DNA from: Chloroflexota bacterium
GTDB lineage: Bacteria > Chloroflexota > Anaerolineae > Anaerolineales > Villigracilaceae
Length of the DNA stretch: 64,000 bases
Assembly: GCA_021414245.1 (NCBI GenBank)
Contig: JAIOOU010000003.1
Location: 186,001-250,000, forward strand
Reading direction: 5' to 3'
Part shown: positions 16,082 through 25,392 of the stretch, piece after piece
Numbering within the stretch: position 1 is the first letter of the stretch
How the letters are laid out: each line of letters starts with the position of its first letter
Made by a program: the position numbers and the translations under genes
The notes under the pieces: model-generated
Told to the model about the DNA's origin: nothing
Seen by the model: the letters and a program-made list of their open reading frames with translations, nothing else
Databases searched by the model: none

Positions 16082-17040
16082 ACAGTTTAACTGGCAGTCT
16101 TTTGCGCATTGAAAATTTAATTCTGCATTTTAAAACCACCTCTGGAATCGTTCAGGCCGTGGATGGCGTGGATTTTGAACTCGATACAAACCGGGCTGTT
16201 GTCATCCTGGGAGAATCGGGCTGCGGGAAGACCTCCCTGTCCAAAGCCCTGTTACGTCTTCTGCCGCGAAATGTTGAGAAATATTCGGGTCAGGTCCGCC
16301 TGGATGGTACGGATGTGATGCTGCTCAACGATGAGGAATATCGTCAAAATGTGCGCTGGGTGGGGATTTCCCTTGTGCCGCAGGCGGCCATGAATTCATT
16401 AAACCCTGTCTTGAAGGTGGGGAACCAGGTTGCCGAGCCGGCCGTGATTCATTTGGGTCTCAGCAAGACCGAAGCATTGGTATTGGTCCATAAAATGTTT
16501 CAGCATGTGGGTGTGCCCCTTGATTTTGTCGAGCGGTACCCGTTCGAGTTGAGCGGCGGCATGCGCCAGCGTGTGGCACTTGCAATGGCTCTGGTGACCT
16601 CGCCCAGTCTGATTGTCCTGGATGAGCCCACGTCCGCGCTGGACCTGCTCACCCAGGCGAACATCATGAATGTGCTCAAACGCATTAAATATGAACTGGG
16701 CACTTCGTTTATTCTTATTACTCATGATATCGCCACATCGAGTGAACTTGCGGACGAGGTCGCAATCATGTATGCAGGTCAGATCGTTGAGACCGGGGAT
16801 GCGAGGGATTTCTTCCCTGCGCCGCTGCATCCGTACTCGCAAATGTTGATGGCGAGCGTGCCCCGCCTGCGCAGTGAATCCGACCCGATGTTCATTACGG
16901 GTCAGCCGCCCAGCCTGATGAATCCACCCAAAGGATGCCGCTTTGCTGCGCGCTGTCCATTTCGCTTTGAGAAATGTGCCGACGAGCCGCCTGTTTTCAT
17001 CAAGGGAAATCGTAAGGTGAAGTGCTGGCTGCACGAGTAA
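16078..17040 (+). CDS. Peptide ABC transporter ATPase (DppD/OppD type)
   Basis: 320 residues. Walker A GESGCGKTS starts near residue 45, Q-loop SLVPQAAMNSLNP, signature ELSGGMRQRVALAMAL near 158, Walker B SLIVLDEPTSALD near 178 and H-loop ILITHDI. The C-terminal oligopeptide/dipeptide transporter extension (PLHPYSQMLMASVP, then GCRFAARCPFRFEKCADEPP) has the cysteines that hold a [4Fe-4S] cluster in some DppD proteins. It would pair with the second ATPase at 17704-18714. A DinB-fold gene stands between them. Confidence 0.94.
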   Translation: MNSLTGSLLRIENLILHFKTTSGIVQAVDGVDFELDTNRAVVILGESGCGKTSLSKALLRLLPRNVEKYSGQVRLDGTDVMLLNDEEYRQNVRWVGISLVPQAAMNSLNPVLKVGNQVAEPAVIHLGLSKTEALVLVHKMFQHVGVPLDFVERYPFELSGGMRQRVALAMALVTSPSLIVLDEPTSALDLLTQANIMNVLKRIKYELGTSFILITHDIATSSELADEVAIMYAGQIVETGDARDFFPAPLHPYSQMLMASVPRLRSESDPMFITGQPPSLMNPPKGCRFAARCPFRFEKCADEPPVFIKGNRKVKCWLHE

Positions 17041-17069
17041 AAAATTCTGCAAAAATCAAGGAAAAAGCC

Positions 17070-17651
17070 ATGTCGTCACAAGCTCTTTATGATGTTTTGT
17101 ACATGTTCAAGGATATCCACAAGGTTGTCGTCGATTTTGCTGAGAGTCTGGATGAGGATCAGTTACGCTGGAAGCCCAAGGGATACAGTACTTCGATCGG
17201 ATTTCATCTCTGGCATCTCGCGCGGGAATCGGATTTTCTCCGGACCGTGATCCTGGAGCGCACGCCGCAACTCGGAGGCGATTTTGGAGAAGCGCGGGAG
17301 ATCTGGGCGAGGGAGGGCCTTGCTCAAAAATGGGGCTTTCCCACTGAATTGAATGCCACCGTGGGCACAGGTCTTTCAGATGAGGTTGCTTCCACCCTGC
17401 CCATTCCCCCAAAAGAGGAGTTAATGGAATACCTGCGTCATTCCTATGACGATTTGGAACAATTCGTTGAACTGCTGGACAGCCGCTATTCGAGTTTTGA
17501 CCAGGTGGATGAGGAATTAAAGAAGAAACTGCAGACCGTGCGTTTGAACCTGCTTGTCTTCCTTTCGCATGATTGCCGCCATCTGGGCATGATGGAATGC
17601 CTGAAAGGCCTGCAAACCGGTTTTGGGTCGGCCACCGAAAACAGAAAGTGA
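17070..17651 (+). CDS. DinB-family (DinB_2) four-helix metal-binding protein
   Basis: 193 residues from the ATG at 17070, with an AAGGA site seven bases upstream. Metal-ligand histidines are in the expected places: GFHLWHLARESDFL near residue 50, and the late HDCRHLGMMECLKGL. DinB/YfiT-like proteins often serve as thiol-dependent transferases (mycothiol/bacillithiol) or have unknown activity. This one sits inside the transporter operon, 29 bases after DppD and overlapping no gene. Its insertion between the two ATPases suggests a role in handling the imported compound, but that is inference from position. Confidence 0.87.
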   Translation: MSSQALYDVLYMFKDIHKVVVDFAESLDEDQLRWKPKGYSTSIGFHLWHLARESDFLRTVILERTPQLGGDFGEAREIWAREGLAQKWGFPTELNATVGTGLSDEVASTLPIPPKEELMEYLRHSYDDLEQFVELLDSRYSSFDQVDEELKKKLQTVRLNLLVFLSHDCRHLGMMECLKGLQTGFGSATENRK

Positions 17652-17703
17652 TGGACGCATTATGAATGCAGATGTAATCACGGAGTTAAGGAAGGTAAAC
17701 AAG

Positions 17704-18714
17704 ATGACTCTTAATGTTGAACACGAAGAACCCAGGGAACCCCTCCTGTCGGTGGACGACCTGCATGTCTGGTACGAACTCCGTCGATTCGGATTCGGCC
17801 GGGCGGGAAATGTCAAGGCAGTGGATGGTGTCAGCTTTGAACTGGCCGAGGGGGAAACAGTGGCAGTTGTCGGCGAGTCCGGATGCGGCAAGTCCAGTCT
17901 GATGAAAACCATTCTCGGTCTGAATATTCCAACCAGTGGCGAAGTTGTTTTTGATGGAAAAAACCTTGCCCATCTCAACAACAATGACATGCGTTCGTAC
18001 CGCTTTGAAGTTGGATATGTCCAGCAGGATCCTTATAGCGCCCTGGCGCCCTTTATGAACATCGGGCAGATCCTCGAGGAGCCTCTGATCATCAGCGGGG
18101 TGAAGGACAGGGCCGAACGGCTGGAACGCATTCGCCGCGTAATGGGGGAGGTCAAGCTTCATCCGGTTGAGGATTTTTTAACAAAGTTTCCGCATATGCT
18201 GAGCGGTGGTCAGCAACAGCGGGTGGTCATTGCGCGGGCCATGATCCTGGAACCCAAACTGATCGTGGCAGATGAGCCTGTGTCGATGCTGGATGCCTCT
18301 GTGCGGGTCGAGATCCTGAAGCTTCTGCACGCCTTGCAGGAAAAATATCATCTGACCGTGATCTACATCACCCATGACCTTTCGACAGTGAAATATTTTT
18401 CCGCGCGCATCTTTGTCATGTATGCAGGCAACCTGATCGAAAAAGCCGAAACGCGCCGTCTGCTTGAAAACCCGCTCCACCCCTACACAATGGCCCTGCT
18501 TGCCGCCACCTCTGATCCGGATTCCCGCAATGCGGATTCGTTCAAGGATGTCCCGCCTGGCGAGCCGCCAAGTCTGGTCAATCCTCCGGCAGGCTGTCGC
18601 TTCCATCCGCGTTGTGCAAAAGCCATCGCTGGTTTGTGTGATGAAAAAAAACCGCTGGACTTTGAACCCGAACCCGGTCATTTTGTAGCCTGCTGGCTTT
18701 ATCAACCAAAATGA
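17704..18714 (+). CDS. Peptide ABC transporter ATPase (DppF/OppF type)
   Basis: 336 residues from the ATG at 17704, supported by AAGGAAGG eight bases upstream. Earlier in-frame starts at 17662 and a TTG at 17623 lack a clear site. Motifs: VAVVGESGCGKSSLMK (Walker A), VQQDPYSALAPFMNI (Q-loop), MLSGGQQQRVVIARAM (signature), LIVADEPVSMLDASVR (Walker B) and IYITHDLSTV (H-loop). The C-terminus has the oligopeptide-transporter extension with NPLHPYTMALLA and GCRFHPRCAKAIAGLCDEKKP. It overlaps the next small membrane gene as ATGA (18711-18714). Confidence 0.94.
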   Translation: MTLNVEHEEPREPLLSVDDLHVWYELRRFGFGRAGNVKAVDGVSFELAEGETVAVVGESGCGKSSLMKTILGLNIPTSGEVVFDGKNLAHLNNNDMRSYRFEVGYVQQDPYSALAPFMNIGQILEEPLIISGVKDRAERLERIRRVMGEVKLHPVEDFLTKFPHMLSGGQQQRVVIARAMILEPKLIVADEPVSMLDASVRVEILKLLHALQEKYHLTVIYITHDLSTVKYFSARIFVMYAGNLIEKAETRRLLENPLHPYTMALLAATSDPDSRNADSFKDVPPGEPPSLVNPPAGCRFHPRCAKAIAGLCDEKKPLDFEPEPGHFVACWLYQPK

Positions 18715-18902
18715 GATCTCCGCGCTTCCTTCTTGGCCTTGGCCTGGTTCTCATGCTGACGGGGATCATCCTGCCTTTTCTAATGGTCATCCACGTTCTG
18801 GAGTCCACCTTCTTCCTTAATTTTTTTTCCTGGGGGGCTTCGTCGTTGGGATTGGGACTCGGCATGATCGGTTTTGCCCAATCCAATCGAACCCGTCAAT
18901 AA
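18711..18902 (+). CDS. Small membrane protein at the end of the transporter operon
   Basis: 63 residues with two predicted membrane helices (FLLGLGLVLMLTGIILPFLMVI and FFSWGASSLGLGLGMIGFAQ) joined by a short loop. The ATG overlaps the DppF stop by four bases, which strongly supports translation. Its stop lies in the A-tract of the following terminator. No known family; it may be a small transporter accessory, but that is a guess. Confidence 0.7.
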   Translation: MRSPRFLLGLGLVLMLTGIILPFLMVIHVLESTFFLNFFSWGASSLGLGLGMIGFAQSNRTRQ

Positions 18903-18935
18903 AAAGGAGCCTCCGTTTTTGGGAGGCTCCTTTTT
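18901..18935. terminator. Bidirectional terminator shared by transporter operon and ctaA
   Basis: A perfect 14-bp inverted repeat (18901-18914 with 18922-18935) carries A5/T5 flanks and loop GTTTTTG. The stop of the 63-residue gene (18900-18902) and the stop of the converging heme A synthase (18934-18936) both lie in its arms. Confidence 0.92.
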
Positions 18936-19965
18936 ATTGATTTGCATCCAGTGCCCTGAAGCGGTGGATGAAATAGATTGCCAGTGCGAATAAGGCAATT
19001 GCGCCTGCCTGATGCAGAAGGGCAATCACAATGTTTACATACGATAGGATCGTGAGGATCCCCAGGATGATTTGAATGGACACCGCGCCTATAAACCATT
19101 GCAGGCCTTGAAAAAGGTCGCTTTGGTAATTATTCCTGCGTGCCATGTAGTAGACGTAGATCACCGCTGCCAGTACGACAAAGGCAAACCAGCGATGGAT
19201 GAAAACGATGGTTTGCGGGGCCTCAAAAATATTGAGGAATGAATTAAAAAGATTGGGCGGAATCAATCTTCCGAACATAAGGGGCCATGTATCTGAAACA
19301 TGGCCTGCCTTCAATCCAGCCGTGAACCCTCCATACGAGATCTGGATCACGAGAATCCCAAGAAAAACCACGGCCAGTTTGGACGATGTGGACCATTTGG
19401 TTTTTCGGGATGAATCGGGAAAGCCAAATTTATGTCCCAGGGCTGTCCAAAATGACAGCCCAAGCAAGGTGAGGGCCAGCAGCAAATGAATGGTCAGGTT
19501 GAAATGGCTGACAGACGGCCGGTCCACCAGGCCGCTGGCCACCATGATCCAGCCTGCGATCGCCTGCATGATGAAGAGGACTCCCATCACAAAATAAATG
19601 CCGAACTCCTTGAATGGAATTCTTTTTCTAAAAAGAAAATAAAATACCGGAATGGCATAGAACAATCCCGCCATGCGGGCGATAAAGCGATGGACCCATT
19701 CCATGTAGAAGATGTATTTATATTCCTCCAGGGTCATGCCCGGATTGATCTTGATGAACTCGGGTGTTTGCTGGTATTTGAAAAACTCATCCTGCCAGGC
19801 CTGTTGGCCGATGGGGGGCATGGCCCCGCTGATGGGATTCCATTCCACGATCGAAAGGCCGGAACGGGTCAGCCGGACAAACCCTCCGAAGACAACCAGA
19901 AACGCCACAATAAATGTAAATGCGATCAGCCATTTCATGACGGCGTTGTTTTGAGTTTTAGGCAT
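18934..19965 (-). CDS. ctaA: Heme A synthase (COX15/CtaA family)
   Basis: 343 residues from the ATG at 19965 (GGAGA upstream). This membrane enzyme oxidises the heme O methyl group to formyl to make heme A for terminal oxidases. About eight transmembrane segments are visible, with the family's histidines in EWVHRFIARM (helix 2), FNLTIHLLLALTLL, IVFIHRWFAFVVL and IALLHQAGAIALF. The N-terminal signature GGFVRLTRSGLSIVEWNPISGAMPPI is diagnostic. No CtaB (heme O synthase) is adjacent. It implies an aa3-type oxidase elsewhere in the genome, and so capacity for oxygen respiration. Confidence 0.95.
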   Translation of the reverse strand: MPKTQNNAVMKWLIAFTFIVAFLVVFGGFVRLTRSGLSIVEWNPISGAMPPIGQQAWQDEFFKYQQTPEFIKINPGMTLEEYKYIFYMEWVHRFIARMAGLFYAIPVFYFLFRKRIPFKEFGIYFVMGVLFIMQAIAGWIMVASGLVDRPSVSHFNLTIHLLLALTLLGLSFWTALGHKFGFPDSSRKTKWSTSSKLAVVFLGILVIQISYGGFTAGLKAGHVSDTWPLMFGRLIPPNLFNSFLNIFEAPQTIVFIHRWFAFVVLAAVIYVYYMARRNNYQSDLFQGLQWFIGAVSIQIILGILTILSYVNIVIALLHQAGAIALFALAIYFIHRFRALDANQ

Positions 19966-20056
19966 GCAGTTTCTCCAATGAAAAGATGACGGCATTATAG
20001 CATGTGAATATTAGGACAATCTAAACGAAGACTTGTGAATCCCCCTGTTCGAATCA

Positions 20057-20088
20057 AAAGTCCCCATCTGTGGAAGAATGGGGACTTT
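20057..20088. terminator. Terminator after the 770-residue TPR gene
   Basis: A 10-bp inverted repeat (20057-20066 with 20079-20088) has A/T-rich flanks. On the minus strand it follows the stop of the TPR gene at 20102 and is succeeded by a T-run. Confidence 0.75.
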
Positions 20089-20101
20089 ATTTTTCCTGAA
20101 T

Positions 20102-22414
20102 TCAGCTGTTTTGCATTTGGAACAGGAGCTGGCGATATTCCTGCACATTGGGCGGGTTCATCAGCACAATCTGGTTGATGACTTCCTGCGCCTTCAGTTT
20201 ATCCCCTGATTGCATCAGGCTTTCGCCCAATCCATCCAGGAGGGTTACCGCTTCCTCCGTCCGGCCGGCACGGTGATATTGTGCAGCTAGGGCGCGTTTG
20301 AGAATGAGCTGTTCGGGATGTTCCTTGATTAGATCGTCGATAAAGTCGATGGCTTGATCGCCCCTACCCTGGCTTTCTAGATGATTAACGTAGCTCTCGA
20401 GTTCATTCGAAGCCTTGTCATTTTGGACCATGCGCAAATTAAGTTCGACAAGCTGTTTGCGTGCAACTTCATCATCGGGCGCAAGGGTCTTGATCTGCTC
20501 AAAAACCCGCAGGGCCTGCTTCCAATCCAGCCGTTGCAGATCGATATCTGCCATGCGCTGCAGGATGTGCGCATTCCAGTCGCGGTTGCCATTTCCCTGC
20601 TGGACCATGCGCAGGGCGGTCGTATAGGTCTTGCGCGCCAGATCCAATTCGGCCAGACGGTAATGGATGGCGGCCAATTCAAGATATTCATGAATGGCAT
20701 CATCCACCTGTCCGCGGGCGGTCAGCTGGTCGATCAGGCGATTACGGGCACCGAGATCCATCGGAGCAAGTTGAATGATCCGTTTCAGCAGCTTGGTTGC
20801 CTGGTTGACCTCTCCGCGTGCGCTGTACGCCTGGGCAACGACTCCGAATTTGGCAATGGCTTCCTGATTTCGTCCTTCCTGGACGAGCAGGTCTCCCATC
20901 AGAGTGTGCAGGGGCAGGTAGGTGGGTGCGTGCTGCAGGGCGTCATAAGCCTCGTCCATTGCCGACCGCAGGGTGCCAAGCCGTGCAAGTTGATTGATCC
21001 GGTTCATGGATTCAAGCACCGAACTCGATTGCGCCTGCAGGATCATGTCGGCAAGCGGGGCAATCATGTCCCCATCCTGTTTTGGCATCTGATCGCGGGT
21101 CTTATGCAGCTGTTCGCGCCAATCCGGCCGCATGAGCAGGGTGTTGATGTTTTCGCTTATTTTACGCAGGACAGCTTCGTCTTTTTGACCCTGATGCGCT
21201 TCAATCAATGGTTCATATTGCTGGCTGACTTCGTCCGCCTTGCCAGGGGGTACGGTCATTGCGTCGGCAAGCTTCAAGGCCTCGAGATATTCGAGGGCGG
21301 CCTGATTAAAGGCGCCTTTCCTGGCCATCAGTTGTCCCAACAACAGACGGGAGCCGAGGCCGTAATCGGCGTGCTTGACTGAGTTTTGCAGAAAGCGCTG
21401 GGCGGTTTCTAGGCGCTCGCCCTTGAACCGGAGAAGGCCGAGCATGTAGTACAGGGAGGGATGTTTGAATCCGGCTTCGAGCGCGCCTTCCAATTCCTCC
21501 GCAGCCTGCGCATCATTGCCTTTGCTTTGAGAGTCAATGGCCTGCCCGAGGTGTAGGATCGATTTTGTTTGTTCAGACTGCTGCAGGGAAATTCCGCCGG
21601 TACCTTTCATGATCGAGGAAAGGCCGCGCCGTTCCTGTGCGGAGGGGCTGTCATCGGAAAATTCGAAGAGAAGCTCCGCCAGCTGGGTTAATGCTTTTTG
21701 ACGCGCTTCAGCCACCGGGTCCAGCCCTGAAGCGGTTCGTGCCGTCGGTTTCTGTAATTGTTTTACCTGGGCCATGCGGATCGGTCCCGTCCCGCCCTTG
21801 CCGCGAATGGGTTTGGGAAGCAATTGTCCCGTGTTAAGCAAACCCTGCGCTTGTTTAACTTCCTGGCTGGCCGGTAAAAGGGATTGGGCCTTGTCGACCA
21901 TCTCTTTTGCCTTTTCCGCATTGCCCGCGCGCTGGATGATGCTGGCGATGGCGAGATATTCTGTTACCGCCTGCTGGGCGTGACCCAGTTTCTCGTGGAC
22001 CTGGGCCAGGCGGGAGTGCGCAATCGCATTTTCCGGATTTAAGTTGGTAACCCGAACCCAGTTTTCGAGAGCCTTGTCGGTATCGCGCTGCTGCAGAAAA
22101 AGGTCGCCTGCACGCATGGCCATGTCAACGGCTGTTTTTAGATCCCCAAGCCGTTCGGAGATCTGGGCCACTTTTTCAGCGGGCGCCGGATCGTCCTGGG
22201 ACAACTTTGCAACATTCATGTAGATTTGCAAAGCCTCCTCCATGTTGCCGAGTTGATAAAGGGCAAGGCCGAGGCTGTTTAATGCCTTGGGGTTATCCGG
22301 GAATTCCTGCAAGGCGCGCCGGTATGCGACACAGGCCTTGTCCCATTCCTGGTCCCAGGCCGCAGAGTGGCCTTCGTTCATGGCTTTTTGAAAAATATCT
22401 TCTCGTCCGGGCAT
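20102..22414 (-). CDS. Large TPR-repeat protein
   Basis: 770 residues made almost entirely of tetratricopeptide units, with clear examples at both ends (ALNSLGLALYQLGNMEEALQIYMNVA; AIAKFGVVAQAYSARGEVNQATKLLKRIIQLAP; NAHILQRMADIDLQRLDWKQALRVFEQIKTLAPDD). A charged, non-repeat linker of about 100 residues (near 190-290: LPKPIRGKGGTGPIRMAQVKQLQK) separates an N-terminal TPR block from the C-terminal one. No signal peptide or membrane segment, so it is probably a cytosolic scaffold. It is transcribed alone: a TATAAT lies at 22466-22471 upstream and a terminator downstream. The partner is unknown. Confidence 0.85.
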   Translation of the reverse strand: MPGREDIFQKAMNEGHSAAWDQEWDKACVAYRRALQEFPDNPKALNSLGLALYQLGNMEEALQIYMNVAKLSQDDPAPAEKVAQISERLGDLKTAVDMAMRAGDLFLQQRDTDKALENWVRVTNLNPENAIAHSRLAQVHEKLGHAQQAVTEYLAIASIIQRAGNAEKAKEMVDKAQSLLPASQEVKQAQGLLNTGQLLPKPIRGKGGTGPIRMAQVKQLQKPTARTASGLDPVAEARQKALTQLAELLFEFSDDSPSAQERRGLSSIMKGTGGISLQQSEQTKSILHLGQAIDSQSKGNDAQAAEELEGALEAGFKHPSLYYMLGLLRFKGERLETAQRFLQNSVKHADYGLGSRLLLGQLMARKGAFNQAALEYLEALKLADAMTVPPGKADEVSQQYEPLIEAHQGQKDEAVLRKISENINTLLMRPDWREQLHKTRDQMPKQDGDMIAPLADMILQAQSSSVLESMNRINQLARLGTLRSAMDEAYDALQHAPTYLPLHTLMGDLLVQEGRNQEAIAKFGVVAQAYSARGEVNQATKLLKRIIQLAPMDLGARNRLIDQLTARGQVDDAIHEYLELAAIHYRLAELDLARKTYTTALRMVQQGNGNRDWNAHILQRMADIDLQRLDWKQALRVFEQIKTLAPDDEVARKQLVELNLRMVQNDKASNELESYVNHLESQGRGDQAIDFIDDLIKEHPEQLILKRALAAQYHRAGRTEEAVTLLDGLGESLMQSGDKLKAQEVINQIVLMNPPNVQEYRQLLFQMQNS

Positions 22415-22465
22415 AGTGGTCCAATTCTACATGCGAATGCTTAAGCTTTTATGATTTCCAATGCA

Positions 22466-22471
22466 ATTATA
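22466..22471 (-). promoter_or_regulatory. -10 box upstream of the large TPR gene
   Basis: TATAAT on the minus strand, about 50 bases before the ATG at 22414, between this gene and polA. A -35 at the ideal distance is not convincing. Confidence 0.4.
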
Positions 22472-22501
22472 ACCTTACAGTTTCCATTCTTTGGTCAAAT
22501 A

Positions 22502-25309
22502 TTAATCCAGCACCCGCATCTCGCCCCAGCTTTGGCCGGCGCGGGCCTCGGTGGAAAGCGGGATGCTCATGGGGTAGGCATTCGCCATGATTTCCTGGAC
22601 GAGGTGCGCTGTTTTTTCGAGTTCGTCCTTTGGACATTCCAAAACCAGTTCATCATGGACCTGCAGAAGCATCTTGGCCTTGAGCTTCGCAGATTTAAGT
22701 GCCGGCGGGATCTTTAGCATGGCAATCTTCATAATGTCCGCAGCGGTGCCCTGGATGGGGGCGTTGATGGCCTCGCGTTCCTCGCGGTTCTTCATTTGCT
22801 GATTGATCTTGCTTTGCAAGGCGGGGAAATATCGTCTTCTGCCCAACAGGGTTTCGACATATCCCTGCTGCGCGGCGAGCAGGCGGGTTTCATCCAGATA
22901 TTGTTTAACACCCGGGAACTTCCTGAAGTAGGTTTTGACGAAATTTTCAGCCTCGGCCAGAGTCAATTCGGTGGTGCGGGTGAGACCAAAGGCGGACATG
23001 CCGTAGATCAGACCGAAATTGATCGCCTTGGCATGACGGCGCATCTCCTTGGTCACCGCTTCATTTTCGACGCCGTACACTGCCGCTGCGGTAGTGACAT
23101 GGATGTCCTCCCCGGCCCTGAACGCGGCCAGCATGGACTCATCCCTGGCCATGTGCGCGACGATGCGAAGTTCGATCTGCGAATAATCCACGGACAGCAG
23201 AACGTTTCCCTTGCCGGTGATAAACCCGTTGCGCACACGGCGGCCTTCTTCTGTACGGATGGGGATGTTCTGAAGGTTCGGATTCGAGGACGACAGACGT
23301 CCGGTCACGGCGCCGATCTGGCTGTAGGAAGTATGCACCCGGCCGGTATTTGCATCCACAGCTGCAGGCAGGGCGTCCACATAGGTGGATTTGATTTTCG
23401 AGAGTTCACGGTTTTCGAGGATCAGGTCCACCACCGGATGCTTGCCGCGCAAGGCTTCCAGTACGTCGGCGGAAGTGGAAAAATGTCCGCTGGCGGTTTT
23501 CTTTCCCTTGTCCGGCGGGTCAAGACGCAGATGAGTAAAGAGCACTTCCGAAAGTTGCTGGGTCGAGTTAAGGTTGAAGGGTTTGCCAGCCGAGTCAAAG
23601 ACCTGCTTTTCGACCTCGGCCATGCGTTTTGATAGTTTTTCCGACAATTTCTTGAAGAAGGGCAGGTCCAGCAAAATCCCGGTCATTTCCATTTCCGCCA
23701 GGACAGGCACAAGAGGCATTTCGATTTCCGCGAGCAGTTTTGCACCGCCGGTCCGGTCGAGATCCCTTTGCAGGATGGGCATGAGACGGATGATCGTTTC
23801 AGCGTCAGCTGCGGCATAGGGCGCCACGGACTCTATGGCGATATCCGCCATGCTTAACTGGTTTTTTCCCTTGCCGATCAGTTCTTCAATGTGGGTCATC
23901 TCCTCACCGAGGCGGGCCAGGACGAGATTCTTTAATCCCAGATTGCGCGAGGATGGATCGATCACGAATTCGGCCAGCATGCTGTCAAAGGACAGCGGGG
24001 CGGTAACCAAACCATTGCGGGCGAGCACTATATAATCATACTTAACATTGTGACCGATCTTCGGTATTCCCGGATCTGTGAAGGACGGTGCCAGCGTGCT
24101 AATTACCTTATTAAGGGGAAGGTTCTCCCCCGAAGAATGCCCGACCGGAATGTAATACGCCCGGCCTTCATGGGTTGCCAGCGAAATTCCCACGATGTCG
24201 GCCAGCATTTCCTCGGTGGAGGTTGTTTCCGTGTCAAAGGAAATCACCTTTGCCTTTTTCAATTCCCCGGCAAGGTCATCCAGTTTCTCCGGTGTATCCA
24301 CAATGACCACGTCAATGTTCGAGGATTGAGGTGTCGATATAACCTGGGGTTCGTTCACGAACATGGAGAACTGCCCGCTTTTTGTTTTTGCGGATCGGGC
24401 GGGCTTTTCTGTGGCGGGGGCGGAAGCAGATATTTCACCGCTGATGGCAGGCACCTTGTTTAACAAGGTCTTAAATTCCATCTGTCTGAAAAATTCCTCA
24501 AGAGCGGCCGGATCAAAAGGCTTGACCCTGGCATGTTCCAGGTCGATGTTGACTTTCAGGTCGACAATGATTCGGGCCAGGTCCCGGCTCATATAAGCCG
24601 CTTCCCTGCTGCCTTCGAGTTTGCTTTTCCAGCGGTTCTCCACTTGATCCAGATTCTGGTAGACCGCGTCCAGTGTGCCGAATTTTTCAAGCAGCGAGAT
24701 CGCAGTTTTTTCGCCCACGCCTTTTACGCCGGGAATATTGTCGGAGGTATCGCCTACAATGGCTTTGTAATCCACCACCTGATCCGGACGGACGCCCAGT
24801 TTTTTGATTACATCTTCATCTGTAATATAGGTTTGGTCGTCACCAGCCAGATAGACCACGGTGCGCTCGTTGACCAGTTGCAGCAGATCACGGTCGCCGG
24901 TGATGATCTTTACGCCCAATCCCTGCTCCTCCGCAATCCTGGCTGCAGACCCGAGAACGTCGTCCGCTTCATATCCATCCATTTCGAGACGTGGGATGTT
25001 AAAGGCGTCCACCATCTCGCGGATGCGATCAAGCTGCGGGCGCAGGTCATCGGGCATTTTTTCGCGCGTACCCTTGTATTCCGGGAAGATCTTGTCGCGA
25101 AATGTCTTGCCTACATCGAAAGCCACGGCCAGATATTCGGGCTTTTCCTGTTCCAGGATGCGAACCAATTCACGTGCAAAGCCGTAAACACCGGCTGTGG
25201 GTTCACCTTTGGATGTCTGCCAGCGCTGGCTGCTTGAGCCGGCGGTCAGGGCAAAATACATGCGATATGCGAGGGCGTGTCCGTCAATTAAGTAAAGGGT
25301 AGGTGGCAT
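22502..25309 (-). CDS. polA: DNA polymerase I
   Basis: 935 residues with three domains. The 5'-nuclease covers about 1-290 (LYLIDGHALAYRMYFAL, DGYEADDVLGSAAR, ITGDRDLLQLV, PGVKGVGEKTAISLL). The 3'-5' exonuclease (about 330-500) keeps all three motifs: SFDTETTST, GHNVKYDYIVLA and APYAAADAETI, so proofreading should be active. The family-A polymerase (about 540-935) has motif A LLSVDYSQIELRIVAH, the O-helix RRHAKAINFGLIYGMS and motif C LQVHDELVLECP. It repairs gaps and removes primers. No Shine-Dalgarno is evident; a weak inverted repeat lies at 25313-25326 just before the start. Confidence 0.97.
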   Translation of the reverse strand: MPPTLYLIDGHALAYRMYFALTAGSSSQRWQTSKGEPTAGVYGFARELVRILEQEKPEYLAVAFDVGKTFRDKIFPEYKGTREKMPDDLRPQLDRIREMVDAFNIPRLEMDGYEADDVLGSAARIAEEQGLGVKIITGDRDLLQLVNERTVVYLAGDDQTYITDEDVIKKLGVRPDQVVDYKAIVGDTSDNIPGVKGVGEKTAISLLEKFGTLDAVYQNLDQVENRWKSKLEGSREAAYMSRDLARIIVDLKVNIDLEHARVKPFDPAALEEFFRQMEFKTLLNKVPAISGEISASAPATEKPARSAKTKSGQFSMFVNEPQVISTPQSSNIDVVIVDTPEKLDDLAGELKKAKVISFDTETTSTEEMLADIVGISLATHEGRAYYIPVGHSSGENLPLNKVISTLAPSFTDPGIPKIGHNVKYDYIVLARNGLVTAPLSFDSMLAEFVIDPSSRNLGLKNLVLARLGEEMTHIEELIGKGKNQLSMADIAIESVAPYAAADAETIIRLMPILQRDLDRTGGAKLLAEIEMPLVPVLAEMEMTGILLDLPFFKKLSEKLSKRMAEVEKQVFDSAGKPFNLNSTQQLSEVLFTHLRLDPPDKGKKTASGHFSTSADVLEALRGKHPVVDLILENRELSKIKSTYVDALPAAVDANTGRVHTSYSQIGAVTGRLSSSNPNLQNIPIRTEEGRRVRNGFITGKGNVLLSVDYSQIELRIVAHMARDESMLAAFRAGEDIHVTTAAAVYGVENEAVTKEMRRHAKAINFGLIYGMSAFGLTRTTELTLAEAENFVKTYFRKFPGVKQYLDETRLLAAQQGYVETLLGRRRYFPALQSKINQQMKNREEREAINAPIQGTAADIMKIAMLKIPPALKSAKLKAKMLLQVHDELVLECPKDELEKTAHLVQEIMANAYPMSIPLSTEARAGQSWGEMRVLD

Positions 25310-25353
25310 GAGGATAAATTTTTATCGAACCGGGTTGGAGTTGGGTTAAAAAC

Positions 25354-25384
25354 AAAGCGCAGAGTTGATTATACTCTGCGCTTT
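25354..25384 (-). terminator. Terminator after the receiver/roadblock/Y1-fold gene
   Basis: A 12-bp inverted repeat (25354-25365 with 25373-25384, 7-base loop). On the minus strand it is followed by GTTTTT. It separates this operon from polA. Confidence 0.85.
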
Positions 25385-25392
25385 CTGAAAAG

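Noticed and set aside
20381-21382. 333-codon open frame antisense to the large TPR gene
   Set aside because: It mirrors the codon pattern of the TPR gene, has no ribosome-binding site and shows no family resemblance.
22796-23632. 278-codon open frame antisense to polA
   Set aside because: polA is certain on the other strand and keeps all motifs across this stretch.
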